Assembly (NCBI GenBank): GCA_028023455.1
Contig: JAQFVV010012668.1
Coordinates: 370,001 to 434,000, forward strand
Length of the DNA: 64,000 bases
Source: Epiperipatus broadwayi
Taxonomy: Eukaryota > Onychophora > Udeonychophora > Euonychophora > Peripatidae
Direction of reading: 5' to 3'
Position 1 is the stretch's first letter; each line of letters starts with the position of its first letter. The notes beneath the pieces were generated by a model, which did not search any database, was not told the origin of the DNA, and saw only the letters and a program-made list of their open reading frames with translations. Positions 11,340 through 22,379 of this stretch are shown here, one piece after another. The translations under genes were made by a program, and so were the position numbers.

Positions 11340-13362
11340 TTATCTGTAAAATTCAGATCAATCTATTGCTGTTTGAATCCTTTGGTCTATTGGGCATAGA
11401 TAACTCCATTTCGTTTACTGAGGTCTGAGTTTATTTACCCAACCCCTATATGCAAGCGCACATTTTTGAATGGGAATAACAGCCGTTTTAATGAAATTAT
11501 TTTAATCACTTCTAAAATTTAATCTACAAGCATTATAATTACTTTTCCTAGAGTGTCATTTCTATATTTTTTCTTTAAAAGTAGTTTTAAAAATAAATTT
11601 AGACTCAATATCTTTTTAATTTTAGAAAATATTTTGCATTTAACACTTCTTTAATGAGCGTTAAAAGCGCATAATTATTGATATTACAAAATAACTTTAT
11701 AATTATACTGTCTGTGCATTTACAATATACATTTAATTTTTATTTGCACTTTTTAACATGCAAATATGAAGTGTATGCATGTGAGCATATATATAGCTTC
11801 AATATATATTGTGCCATTACAATTTAGTCATTAGCTAAATTTGTAGTAATGTGCATGTAAGAAAATGTAGAACCAAAATCATCATCACATTTTTATATAG
11901 TAAAGGAAGCTGTAGGGCACCCAAGTTTAAACCCTACAAGATCCAGTTCTAAAAGCTTAAGATAGAAAGAGAGTGGGGCAACAGTTATATTCTTTATTTG
12001 TTTGTGTGTTGATAAAAAACTCAAAAAGAGTAGTACACACAGTTAATTATTCAGTATTTAATTTTTTTTTTGTTGTTAAAAAATAAAGTTATAACGCATA
12101 TGTATAGGCAGTGTGTGTTATAAAAGCTATTTAGTTAGTCACTTTTAAATTACACATATTAACTTTCTTTAAAACTAACCTACACTTGCTAAATTTTAAT
12201 ATCTTATTCTATACTTCTATTTTTGCTTTTCTATAATTGTAATTTGGATTTAAAAGCTAAGGATTTAATTTTAAATATTAGGGTTATAATTACTAAGCTA
12301 GTAATTAGATTATTTTAATGTCAGTTTTATAAATCATTGGAATAATGGCAGTGTGTGTGCTTGGATATATTACATACATAAATTTACATTTATGATATAT
12401 TGAAAAAGAAGAAGGATTAAATCTGTCAAATTATTTTTTTTATTCAACAATTTTATGTTAAAGGAGAAAATCTGTTGAATTAGATATATATTTTTGTAGC
12501 AATTTTGTTTTATAAATGATTGTCATTTTGGAATTTAAGCTTGGTGAGAACTCTAATTTTGAAATTGTCTCATCCTAAGATCAAAAGAAAGAAGTCCCAT
12601 TTTTAGATGTTACAGATATATATGAGGAAAAGGGATTAAGACTTTTTTTTTCTTCAAGACAAAAGTTTGTCTGGAAACCAGGTGTGATTTTTTTTAATGT
12701 TCCTAAAAAAGATTGCACTCTCCAGCTAAAAACAAATTGGTCAAAAATAGAAATAAAAAAATCGGATATAAAGGCAGTCTGAAAATCAGTTGACTAGGAG
12801 AGCAGACTTTTAAAAATATTGAAGAGAAAAAGACAAGCGTTTCAACTCTACAAAAATTCCCAATTTCAAGTCACTTTTTTTTATATATTGAATTTTTGGA
12901 GGTTAAAGATATAAGAATGGTGGAGTAGACATTTTTTATATATGTCTCATCTTTTACCTGACCATCGCGGAGCCTCAGATCATATAGGAAAGAAAGAGCC
13001 TTGTCTGAATTAAAAAGAAAATATTCTACACTTTCAACTGACCGAGAGAAATAAGATGTTTTTAAATAGAAAGAAGAAAGCATTCACCCACATTTGAAGG
13101 TGATCAGAAGAAAAATGATTAATCTACAGATAAATGTTAAATCATCGAGTTCAATTAAATCCAGTAACTGAGTTCAAACCCAAGAAAAATTATAAAGGTG
13201 AAGACAACTGCTGTACTTCATCCACTAAAAGAATCATGTTTGACAGGAAGAGAAAGAGTTAATATAATGATTTCCAAATTGTCCACTAAAGCAAATAACC
13301 TCAATGGAATCATCATCATCAAATAATTATACACCTCAAGAAAGAGATTGTTCCAAAGAAAA
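11340..13362. other. AT-rich intergenic stretch
   Basis: No gene recognised. A purine-rich plus-strand section runs from about 12550 to 13350. Its minus-strand ORF (12871-13083) shows no recognisable protein character, and I treat it as chance. Confidence 0.35.
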
Positions 13363-13496
13363 ACGGAAATAGTAGCTGCAAAATATAGACATTAAACAAG
13401 ATAAATTTGACTCATTGGAAGTCGCTACAACGGAAATGGTAGCTGCAAAATATAGACATTAAACAAGATAAATTTGACTCATTGGAAGTCGCTACA
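13363..13496. repeat. Tandem duplication of a 67-bp unit
   Basis: Two adjacent 67-bp copies (13363-13429 and 13430-13496), each beginning ACGGAAAT and ending GTCGCTACA, differ by one base (ATAGTAGC against ATGGTAGC). The near-identity points to a recent event. Confidence 0.97.
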
Positions 13497-13499
13497 AAG

Positions 13500-15440
13500 A
13501 ATAGAACTGGTAGTATAAATTTTTTTTTATATACTTCTTTATAATATCAGAGACTTAGTAAAATTTTAGCAACAGAGTGGTATATTTTTGTTTAAAGAAC
13601 TTTTAAAACAACCAAGATCAATTGAAACCCAGAATTTCTTAACAATAAACATAAGCTTCATTAATGATTTTATATGTACTAAAATTATGATTGTCTATTA
13701 ACTTATTAAAGCTATGAAATGTTATTAATATGTAGCATATTTTTTTTTGTTATTGTTATTTTGTTTTAAATAATATTTTTGTTATTATGGGGATAAAACA
13801 CGCACATACATAATAATATATTACTTGTTGCATTTATGTAATTGTGTGCGAATGTAAAACAATAGGCAATATTAAGAATATTAGAGTATTGTGTTTTAAG
13901 TTAAAGTATAGCATTTCAGAGGGTAGAAGGGAGGGGGAGAAAAATAATTTAAAACTTGTTCTGGAAATCTTGCTCTTTCACTTCTACTAACATTTATTTT
14001 TTTATCATTCTACTTTACATGTTAGATTTATAAAGGTATGTGTGCAAAAAAGAAAAAAGAGTGTTTATTTTTTATTTTTTGAAGTATTTTCTTGTGGAGT
14101 GAAAATCATGGTCAATAGGACATCCAATTTAATATACTAGTTACAGGAAAGGGGGAAGAATTTAAAATTAATGTTATGATTTTAAAACAGTTATGATTAT
14201 TGTTGTTATTGTTAATATCAATTTTCATGTAGATATAGAAATTTTTATGTATACGTTAGAAATGCAGTAATAAATGTGAATTTGTTTTATTAAACAAGGC
14301 GTATATATTTCATTAAGAGTATTTTCTTTATTAATTATGATCATTCATCATCAAGGTAAATATTAGCTATTTAAGTTCCAATTAGATATACTAAGATTAG
14401 CCACTAATTATTAATTTCTGAAACTAAATTTTATGATTAGGCTTAGTCCTAAAGCTGTGGTTGAAACCATTATTGTTATCATCATCATCATCATCACCAT
14501 CCCGTTTTACTTAATGAGATAGATAAATGTTTAAAGGCCATAAATAAATAGTGATTTCATGGTATTTAATTGGCATTTGTGAATAAATATTATAACCACC
14601 ATCTCATCATCTATTTCATGCAAGGATGAGTGAATTGCCATCCTAAATTAATAATAATAATCTGAGCTAGTAAAACTTATAAAAAAAATATTGAAACGCA
14701 TTTATGTTAAGGTCTAAGAAATGATTTCTGTCTAATGAATTTTATATACTTCATTTTAGTTTAAAGATGATTTATGTTTACCTAAATTTATTGCACACAG
14801 TGATATGGGTCTAAAAGCAAAATCCTCCATTTTTATTAGAAATAAAGTACTAAAAAGGGATTCAAACCTGGTACATGTGAAAAGGTTATAAGATATAACT
14901 ATGTCTAGGTTCAGATAATCTAGTGGCGCCCTGCTAGACCATATTCACTTGTGATTTTATTTAAATATGCACTTGACATCAAACCAAATGATGAAAGTGA
15001 ACAAAATCTACCGTCTGTATACCTGAGAAGTTATTTTATTGAATTACCAGTGTACTCACCCACTTGATGTTATTTCCTGAGTTAGAATAGTTTGTTCTTA
15101 ATAATTGCTTATAGTTTGATCTATTTGTTTATTGATGATACAATGCCTGCCTAATCAGGGTTTGAAATAGGCCAGACACCTTAAATGACTAGTCTCCAGG
15201 CATTATTGTTTATACTTATTGATACTGTGATATCTTTAGAAATCTAATTATAGAAATAGGTTTCATTTAATCCAGGGATGTTTTAATATATTTGTTCTAT
15301 GACTATTATAGCTACTATCCAGGTATAAAATAATATCTATATTTTAATTTTTTTTGAGCAAGTATTTAATTTATATTTGAATTCTTTTCTACCCTTATTT
15401 AAGTTACAACGGATCTTTGATTCACTTTTATTTTGTTACA
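13500..15440. other. Intergenic stretch with a CAT microsatellite
   Basis: No gene recognised. A (CAT)n run at about 14479-14497 is followed by CCCGTTTTAC, then AT-rich sequence and a CCATCTCATCATC segment at about 14599. The pattern resembles interspersed CATCATCATC-plus-CGTTT repeats I associate with cephalopod genomes, but the match is too worn to name. Confidence 0.35.
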
Positions 15441-16482
15441 ATATGAATTAAATGTTTGTATGGATTTTATTATATAGATATATGAAGATAATATCCATTA
15501 AATAGAGAAACATTTTAACTTTTGATGTTACTAAGAAACTATCAATTACTACTAATTGACAATTCCTAAGTCAACATAATTTTTTTCATAATAACTCTTT
15601 TGTTGAGAGTCTTTAAAGCAAAAGTGATCCTCTTTTACTTTAAACCCAAGTTCTTATATGGATTAAAATCCAGAAAACTATTTATTATAGGTGTGAGAGA
15701 ATGTGAAAGAATAACATCTTTCTTGACATTCTGCAAATAATATTTTTAACTTCTCCAGAGAGTTGTGTATGTTGAATTAAATGTTTATATGGATTATATA
15801 GATATGAAGAAAAAATATCCATTAAATAGAGACACTTCAACTTTTGATGTTCCTAAAAAATTATCAATTACTACTAATTGACAATTACTGAGGCAAAGCA
15901 ATTTTTTCTCATAAATAGCTCTTTTGTTGAGGGTCTTTAAAGAAAAAGGGTCCTCTTACTTTAAACGCAAGTTCTTAAATGGATTTAAATCCAAAAAGCT
16001 ATTTATTATAGGGGGGGAGAATGTGAAAGAATAACATCTTTCTTGACATCCTGCAAATAATATTTTTAACTTATCTATAGAGTTTTATATGTTAAATTAA
16101 ATGTTTATATGGATTTTATTATAGATATGAGGTGATAATATCCATTAAATAGAGGAACACTTTAACTATTGATGTTACTAACAAACTACCAATTACTAAT
16201 AAATGACAATTCTTGAGGCAAAAAAAAGTTTTTATCATAATGTCTTTTTTGTTGAGAATCTTTAAAGCAAAAGGGTCCTCTTTTACTTTAAGCCCAAGTT
16301 CTTACATGAATTTAAACCCAGAAAGCTATTTATTAAAGGTGTGAGAATGTGAAAAAAATAACATCTTTCTTGACATTCTGCAAATAATATGAGAGTTGTA
16401 AATGTTGAATTATACATTTATATGAATTTTATTATATAGATATGATACAGATTTTAAACTTCTCCCTCGATAATTTAATATA

Positions 16483-16571
16483 CAAATTAAAAAGCGTATG
16501 CAACACTTGAACGAGAAGCTATACCGATTCCAAAAATTATTATGTGCTAAGCGCTTTCGAGGCCATTTGCC
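16483..16571 (+). repeat. Left inverted terminal repeat of the Penelope-like element
   Basis: It is the reverse complement of 17332-17420 with four transitions. It contains GAGGC CATTT GCCTC (16559-16573, running 2 bp past the repeat), a short stem-loop next to a TTTC/GAAA. Confidence 0.93.
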
Positions 16572-16644
16572 TCATATTCATAGCGGTAATGTGAGCTGCA
16601 GAATGAGGAAATAGGGCAAGAAAACAAAGCAGTATGCAAATGAG

Positions 16645-17392
16645 CTAGATAGTCCAACGTTTGGAGATGTCAAAGCAGGTATCATGTCTATTGATAGCGT
16701 TATTATTACTATTAATGAAATATGCTTCTCTGATTTTCTGCTTGATGTCGTTTTTCTCAATGCTGACTATTTTGGGGTTGGAGGGTTCAAACACATGTCC
16801 TGTCTTCTTGGAATGTTCTAAGAATGTAGATGAGTTATCATTATTTTTCATTGCTCTATTATAGGTGTATCTATGTTGTGCTGTCCTGTTGATTATGCCT
16901 GCTTTGGTTTCCCCAAAATAAATGGCCCGGCAACCGGGTTGTGGGCATGATATGCTGTAAACAACATGGGGGGTCTGAGAAGGTTCGGTTTTATCCTTAG
17001 AGTTATTGATTAGAAGATTAGTGCATGGGGGTGTACGAAAACTAATTTTAAATTTATTGGACAAAACCTTAATTAATTGGTAGGAGATTTTAGGTATGTG
17101 TGGAAGTGATATATGGAATTTTAGTATCGTTTTTATTGTCTACGATTTTCTTATAAAATTTTTTAATTTTATTGATAATAGTGTTGAGATTGTAACCTGC
17201 TTGTAGTAGGTCTTTGGTGTAGAGATGTATATTATTCTTTCTATCCGCTTCAAACTTGCACAGTTGCATGTTTCTGTGTAAAAATGCTTGAAGGCCTGCA
17301 AATTTGTGAGAGCTTGGTGAATTGGAGTGTGGGCAAATGGCCTCGAAAGCGCTTAGCACATAATAATTTTTGGAATCAGTATAGCTTCTCAT
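16645..17392 (-). pseudogene. Penelope-like ORF fragment: linker region plus GIY-YIG endonuclease
   Basis: Read on the minus strand, an upstream frame (17392-17090) holds FLHRNMQLCKFEADRKNNIH, then YTKDLLQAGYNLNTIINKI, which is the typical region after the reverse transcriptase. One frameshift near 17064-17090 leads into a second frame (17064-16645), which carries the endonuclease. By residue number in that 139-codon frame, the GIY-like VYS is at 35-37, the YIG-like YFG at 49-51, the conserved Arg at 60, His at 64, Glu at 113 and Asn at 125. Cys40, Cys45, His83 and His90 fit the zinc-binding residues seen in Penelope-clade endonucleases. Autonomous relatives have several hundred more residues of reverse transcriptase upstream, so this is a 5'-truncated, frameshifted copy. 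The first codons of the upstream frame lie inside the inverted terminal repeat. Confidence 0.9.
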
Positions 17393-17420
17393 TCAAATGT
17401 TGCATACACTTTTTAATTTG
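17332..17420 (-). repeat. Right inverted terminal repeat of the Penelope-like element
   Basis: Partner of 16483-16571. In the element's own (minus) orientation this is the 5' end and directly abuts the target-site duplication. Confidence 0.93.
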
Positions 17421-17648
17421 TATATAGATATGAGGAAATAATATTTATTAAATAGAAGAACATGAATTGTTGATGTTACTAAGAAACTATCAATTACTAC
17501 TAAATGACAATTCCTGAGGCAAAGCAAGTTTTTCTCATAATAGGTCTTTTGTTGAAGGTCTTTAAAGCAAAAAGGGTCCTCCTTTACTTTAAACGCATAA
17601 TGATTTAAACACAGAAAGCTATTTATTATACTTCAATATATATATGAT

Positions 17649-17714
17649 AAGGGACTTGAACTCAAACTTTCAAACTCCCCACAACTATCCAATACATCCC
17701 ATACAACTGACACA
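17649..17714 (-). mobile_element. tRNA-like SINE head, copy 1
   Basis: Read on the minus strand it carries a B-box-like GAGTTCAAGTCC preceded by a GGATAGTTGTGGGGAG A-box-like region. Its near-identical partner lies at 18117-18184. Two separate copies with unrelated flanks indicate retroposition rather than a working tRNA, and no cloverleaf can be drawn convincingly. Confidence 0.5.
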
Positions 17715-18116
17715 CATGAACACATACATGTGAAAAAGAGAAATGATCTCTAATATACATATTTTGTATTGAACCAGCACTCATCACTTGGTCCTAATCA
17801 CCATCACCCACACATATACACAATCAGTGCTCAGTTTATATTAAGATAGCAAATCTTCAAACTTCAATGGACAAGCTTCAATCTTCTCTACTCTCCAACC
17901 ATCCATATCATTGAAAATCTGAGAATGAAATGCTCAAAGCCCTTGATGATGCCAATATTACTGTCACATCCAAGTTGACCTTAAGTCAATCTGATTCCTC
18001 ACACCTAGGACCCAATATATCAATTTAATTATACAGAATGAGGGATGAGTAGAGCACAGGCCGAATATATAATATTTAAATACATGTACATTGTCAATAT
18101 TAAACTTAATGTAAGT
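17715..18116. other. Intergenic spacer between two SINE-like copies
   Basis: No gene recognised. The sequence is less A/T-extreme than average and has no repeat I can name. Confidence 0.3.
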
Positions 18117-18184
18117 ATAAGGACTTGAACTCAGACTTTCAAACTCCCCACAGTCATCCAATCGATCCCATATAACCGACACAT
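18117..18184 (-). mobile_element. tRNA-like SINE head, copy 2
   Basis: It shares the order CGATTGGATGACTGTGG, GGAGTTTGAAAGTCTGAG and TTCAAGTCC (minus strand) with 17649-17714, about 85-90 % alike by eye. The flanking sequences differ. Confidence 0.5.
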
Positions 18185-18219
18185 TAAGTTCAGTATTAAT
18201 AATATACATGTATTCGAAT

Positions 18220-21200
18220 CTTATATATGTGTGTGTGGCTAACTCGTAAATTAGAAAATTAAGAATAAATACAATCTAAAACTTATAAGTTCAAATAAGT
18301 TATAATTTTCTTTCCTTCTCAGAGTGTATCATCAGTCCAGGATTATTGCAACCTTTAGGGATGTAATACATTTCAGATCAAATTCTTGGCCATCTGCTAC
18401 TTTAACGGAAAAACTTTATTAAAATACAAATCTTTTCTTTAAAATGGAAAAAAAAAGTAATTACAAAAGATATCTTATTGATGTCAAATAATTAAAGTTT
18501 AAAAGAAGAATTATCATCTAGAACAAAAAGTTTTTTTTATAGTTATCACATATAAAGTAAAAGCAATCCATGTTGCAGAGCAATTGGAAGATATAATCTA
18601 ATAAGCAGCATTTATTATAATTATTTCATACATTTTAAATGTAAGCAAATGGAATATTAAAAAAAAAATCGTTCAAAAATATTGAAATAACTTTTTTTTT
18701 TTACTATTTTATAATAAAATATAATACGTGTCACCAGTCAGTCAATTTTTGATAAATATTTTAAAAAGAATAATATTTATTTTCACATCTTTCTTTTTAT
18801 TATATATATATATATATATAGAGAGAGAAAACTTCAATTGCAATTTCTGTTGGCTAGTTATTCCATCTTTGGACAAAAAATTACTTTAATACATCATATT
18901 CAAAAAAGATGGTGAAGAAAAAAGATATGAGAAACTGATAATGCTAGGAACTAAGATAAGATAAATTAAAAGCTTAGTATTCCTTAGAGTAAGTATAAAG
19001 TAAAACTCAGATTTATAATTCAAAACATTTCTCACTTATATAGCCTTAATATCATAGAAAGTACATGTTTAAAAAACTGAGATAAATATAAGTACAATGA
19101 TTAAATATTTACAGATCTTTCATACTTTTACTGACAACAATTTTGATTTTAATTTTACAAATAATAACACGTAAGTGAAAATACTTTAACGTCATAGTTG
19201 AAGATTTTATATTTTTTAAGAAAATATTAAGACAAAAAATCTTTGTTTTAGAAATACTTTTGTCTAAATTTAAAGCATATTGTGTGCATAACAGCTGTGA
19301 ATTAATATTTCTGAACATGTATATAATTATTACCACACATATAAAAATAAACTTGAAATGCCTGTGGAACCATGTAATAGTTTAATATTCAATGCAGCTT
19401 AATGCCATATATTAAATATCTTTCTTACTGAATATAAAAAAAAGGCATCCAGAATAACGCTAATCATTATGCTAATTAGTAGCAACACAAGCAGTTTGGT
19501 AATATAATCAAAAAATTGAGTCTGGAATTTCAGTCAATATTCTAGGGTTTTAATTTAACTGCTTGCATTCTGATATTTTCTACTGTTTTATCTGGAGAGA
19601 GTTTTTGGAAATGCTTAACCTTTCTGTTTTTATAAAATCTTTATTTTATACTAACATTCAATAAATTAGAATTGATTTCGTTTTAATTTAATTTTATAAG
19701 CAAATATAAACAATTACATTTGACCATTTTAAATATTGACCTGTACCATAAACATGATTCAGATATTTATGTAAACGATCATACTAAAAATTAATGAATT
19801 TGCTTTTAAGTTTTTTTAAATGTGAATGAATAAAAATAGATTTATAACAACACTATCAAATTCTGATTTTAAAATCTGATATTTTCTTACAAAAATTATA
19901 ATATTTTAAAAAGATTTTAACAAGAAGTCAATTTTGATAGATAATATCATGCCATTTTTTTTCTTTATATTACTTGGCCAAATTTACCTGTGTATTTCTT
20001 TATAATAATCAAAAATACTTTATAAACAAATAAAAAATCATTTTAAATTATACTTCAGAATCTTCATATGAAAACTAGACCAGAAGAATGCATAAATATC
20101 CTCTGGATATTTTCTTCTGTCAAAAGAACATAGAAGTCTTTTGATCATAGCTATAATTCATAAGATGCTGATTTCTTCAGATTTTTTTTCCAATTTTAAC
20201 ATCAGTAAAAACATTACATCAAAATCTATTCCTTAAAAAAACATGGGCCATTATCATTTAATACTATACTCAAAAGTTATGGGACCTTAGTGCTTTTTCT
20301 GAGGAAATGTTCAACAATTTTCAATGAAGGTAAAGGTTTATAAGTTAATATTCATTTATGTATATGTTCATTGACACTCAAAAGATGGCAATAACCTTGA
20401 TCACAGTAACTGCTTTGATAAATTCAAAACAAAATTATTCTTGCATTATGAAACTCATTTAAACATCCTATACATATATTTATAGTTTCTGTTTTCATTA
20501 CTTTTTTTATGTATGTTTATATTTATGTATTCAATATTGGAATTTTTTTTTTAATAAGACAGAAATTATATTTTATATAATTTTTGGATTTAATAAAGTA
20601 AAAATACACCATTGATATTTTTATGTAGGCCATTGATAAAGCTCTATCTTTCTAACCTTTCATTTCTTCTTACTCTCAGAATTAAATCATATATTCCTAG
20701 AATGCTATTATAAACATACATTTTCTTTATTTTTAAATTTGGACACTAAAAAACTATATTAAGGGCTCCTAGAATGCATTTCAATTACCCAGACATCATT
20801 AGTTAAGTTAAATCGATTAATAATATTTTAGTTTACTGAAATATGACTGTAAAAACACATATAATCAAAAATACACACCAACAAATTAAATTTGTATTAT
20901 ATACATCACTAAATAGAAAACAATGGTAAATGATGTTTAGGAGGAGGAAGGATTTATGAGGTAGCTGATAATATCTGATGGAAACGGATTCTAGGAGCCA
21001 CTAGAGTAGTTATATCAGGTTTTATTTTCATCATGTTTAAACTATTGGTGAATGTGTATTCATTATAAAATATATCTATAATATATAAGAAAGCATTAAT
21101 ATACTAATACAATTTTTGTTTGCTAAAGATTAAAGAGTTTTCAAATATTGAATGTATAAAAGTCTATTCGAATTTTATTAAGAACATAAACATAATATAT

Positions 21201-22160
21201 TAAATAAGCAGAAAGCTGCAAAATCTTTACGATGAAGTTAATTTTTTGTGCGGTTCTGTTTTTTTCACCCAATTTATTTGGTCACATAGAGTTACATAAT
21301 GTTAAACGAAATTGAACATTTTGATAATATTTAAACGCAATAGTACTTCTTTAAAGTCTGGATTTTTTGTCATTGATTCACTAAAGGTTTCAAAATAATT
21401 AAAACTTTTCAAGTTTTATAGCAACCATAGGCATATTATATTGTCTTAGTTTTATCGAGTTAAGGTTTTTTTTTTTTAAGTTATCAATTTATCTTGTCTC
21501 CAAATATAAAAAAAGATTGGATTACAATTGAGTCGTAAAAAATGAATATTGGGGCCTTTATAGTGTTTTTTATAAATACATACAAACACGCATTAGGTGA
21601 TAATTTAATAGAAGCAATTATATTAAAATTTAAGAGTATAAAAACTTAAACCAAAATGGGACGGGGGGGGGGGACTATTAATAAATTACAGAGTTTAAAA
21701 ATGTAAATAACGCCAATAAAACTGTAGACATAAATCCAAATGATAGCCTAAAAATATTTATAAAAAATCCCTCCCCCTCCCCCAAAAAAAAAAATTCAAC
21801 ACAAATAATAAAGCAAACGAAGAATAAAAGAGCAAAAAAAGCATCGATTTAACGATGATTAATAAAATGGAAAAGAAGAGGAGGAAATAGAATTTTCTGT
21901 ATATTAGCAAATTCAAGCTTAACCATGGACATTATGCTTTTCTCTTTCAGAAATAGAATAGTATGTGATCTGTGTAATTATGGATACAATGACAAAATTA
22001 AAGTATAAACAAAACCATTTGTGAATCTATCTCCTGAATGATATAATTTATAAATTCAATCATAATGTTTGTTAATAGCTATCCCCCCCCAAAAAAAAAG
22101 CAGCACAAATCAATAAAAGTAAAATGAGGCAGATAACAACAAAACTAGATAAGTACGACT
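18220..22160. other. Long AT-rich stretch without recognised genes
   Basis: Nothing coding recognised. There is a (TA)n(GA)n microsatellite at about 18803-18828, a poly-G run of 11 at about 21664-21674 and a C-rich tract at about 21770-21781. The ORFs here are lysine/isoleucine-rich chance translations. Confidence 0.4.
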
Positions 22161-22203
22161 AAAAGTGGAATTTAGTAAAATGAAAGAATTACAAAATAAA
22201 AGT

Positions 22204-22305
22204 TGTCAAGCGTTGTTAGCCGAGAGGTCATCGCATCCACCTTGCAAGCAAGTAGTTGGTTGCAGACAGTTGTGGGTTCGCGTCCCGGCCGATGCTATGA
22301 CATAT
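22204..22305 (+). mobile_element. tRNA-derived SINE
   Basis: It contains an A-box-like GTTAGCCGAGAGGTCATCGC and, about 50 bp further on, a B-box GGGTTCGCGTCC, followed by CGGCCGATGCTATGACAT. The second half is shared almost exactly with the SINE at 32454-32548, so this is one family. A possible short duplication, TTACAAAA, occurs at 22189-22196 and 22335-22342, but it is weak. The anticodon arm does not fold, so this is not a functional tRNA. Confidence 0.8.
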
Positions 22306-22379
22306 GAGAGAGAAAAAAGTATGTTTGCTTTGCTTTACAAAAGAATCACAGGAATGTAATAAACATGTAACCAAAAATA

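Larger units (their letters stand above)
16446..17420 (-). mobile_element. Penelope-like element (truncated), with inverted terminal repeats
   Basis: The boundaries are set by a perfect 13-bp target-site duplication, TATATAGATATGA, at 16433-16445 and 17421-17433; removing the insert restores the interrupted tandem unit. Inverted repeats of 89 bp lie at 16483-16571 and 17332-17420 with four mismatches, all transitions. Between the left duplication and the left inverted repeat is a 37-bp single-copy tail (16446-16482). Inverted pseudo-LTRs with a 30-40-bp tail at one end are characteristic of Penelope-like elements. Inside is the 3' part of the ORF, namely the region after the reverse transcriptase plus the GIY-YIG endonuclease; the catalytic reverse-transcriptase core is missing, so this copy is defective. 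Confidence 0.93.
15440..17635 (+). repeat. Tandem array of a ~320-bp unit, four copies, last one interrupted
   Basis: Four head-to-tail copies start near 15445, 15774, 16094 and 16407 (spacings 329, 320 and 313). Each carries, in order, GAATTAAATGTTTATATGGA, a TCCATTAAATAGAG word, ACTATCAATTACTACTAA, a CTTTTGTTGAG word, GGGTCCTCTTTTACTTTAA, AAAGCTATTTATTATA and AACATCTTTCTTGACATTCT. Copies are diverged by substitutions and small indels. The fourth is split by the Penelope-like insertion at 16446-17420 and resumes at 17421, ending near 17635. There is no coding potential. It is a minisatellite or short satellite array. Confidence 0.93.

Noticed and set aside
16550-16590. Hammerhead-like GAGGC-loop-GCCTC-GAAA in the Penelope terminal repeat (minus strand)
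   Set aside because: The stem II and GAAA look right, but the bases before the stem do not match CUGANGA and no proper stem III with a UH cleavage site follows. At best a decayed relic.
16578-16864. Additional ORFs overlapping the Penelope endonuclease on both strands
   Set aside because: They are shadows of the GIY-YIG coding frame.
15440-17635. CRISPR-like array
   Set aside because: The period is ~320 bp with diverged units and no short repeat/spacer structure; the genome is eukaryotic.
21660-21790. Poly-G and poly-C tracts as G-quadruplex or origin elements
   Set aside because: Single homopolymer runs without the spaced G-tract pattern; likely simple repeats or sequencing-prone tracts.
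22204-22305. Functional tRNA gene
   Set aside because: A- and B-box words are present, but no anticodon stem or acceptor stem forms, and a second copy with the same tail sits in a SINE with a target-site duplication.
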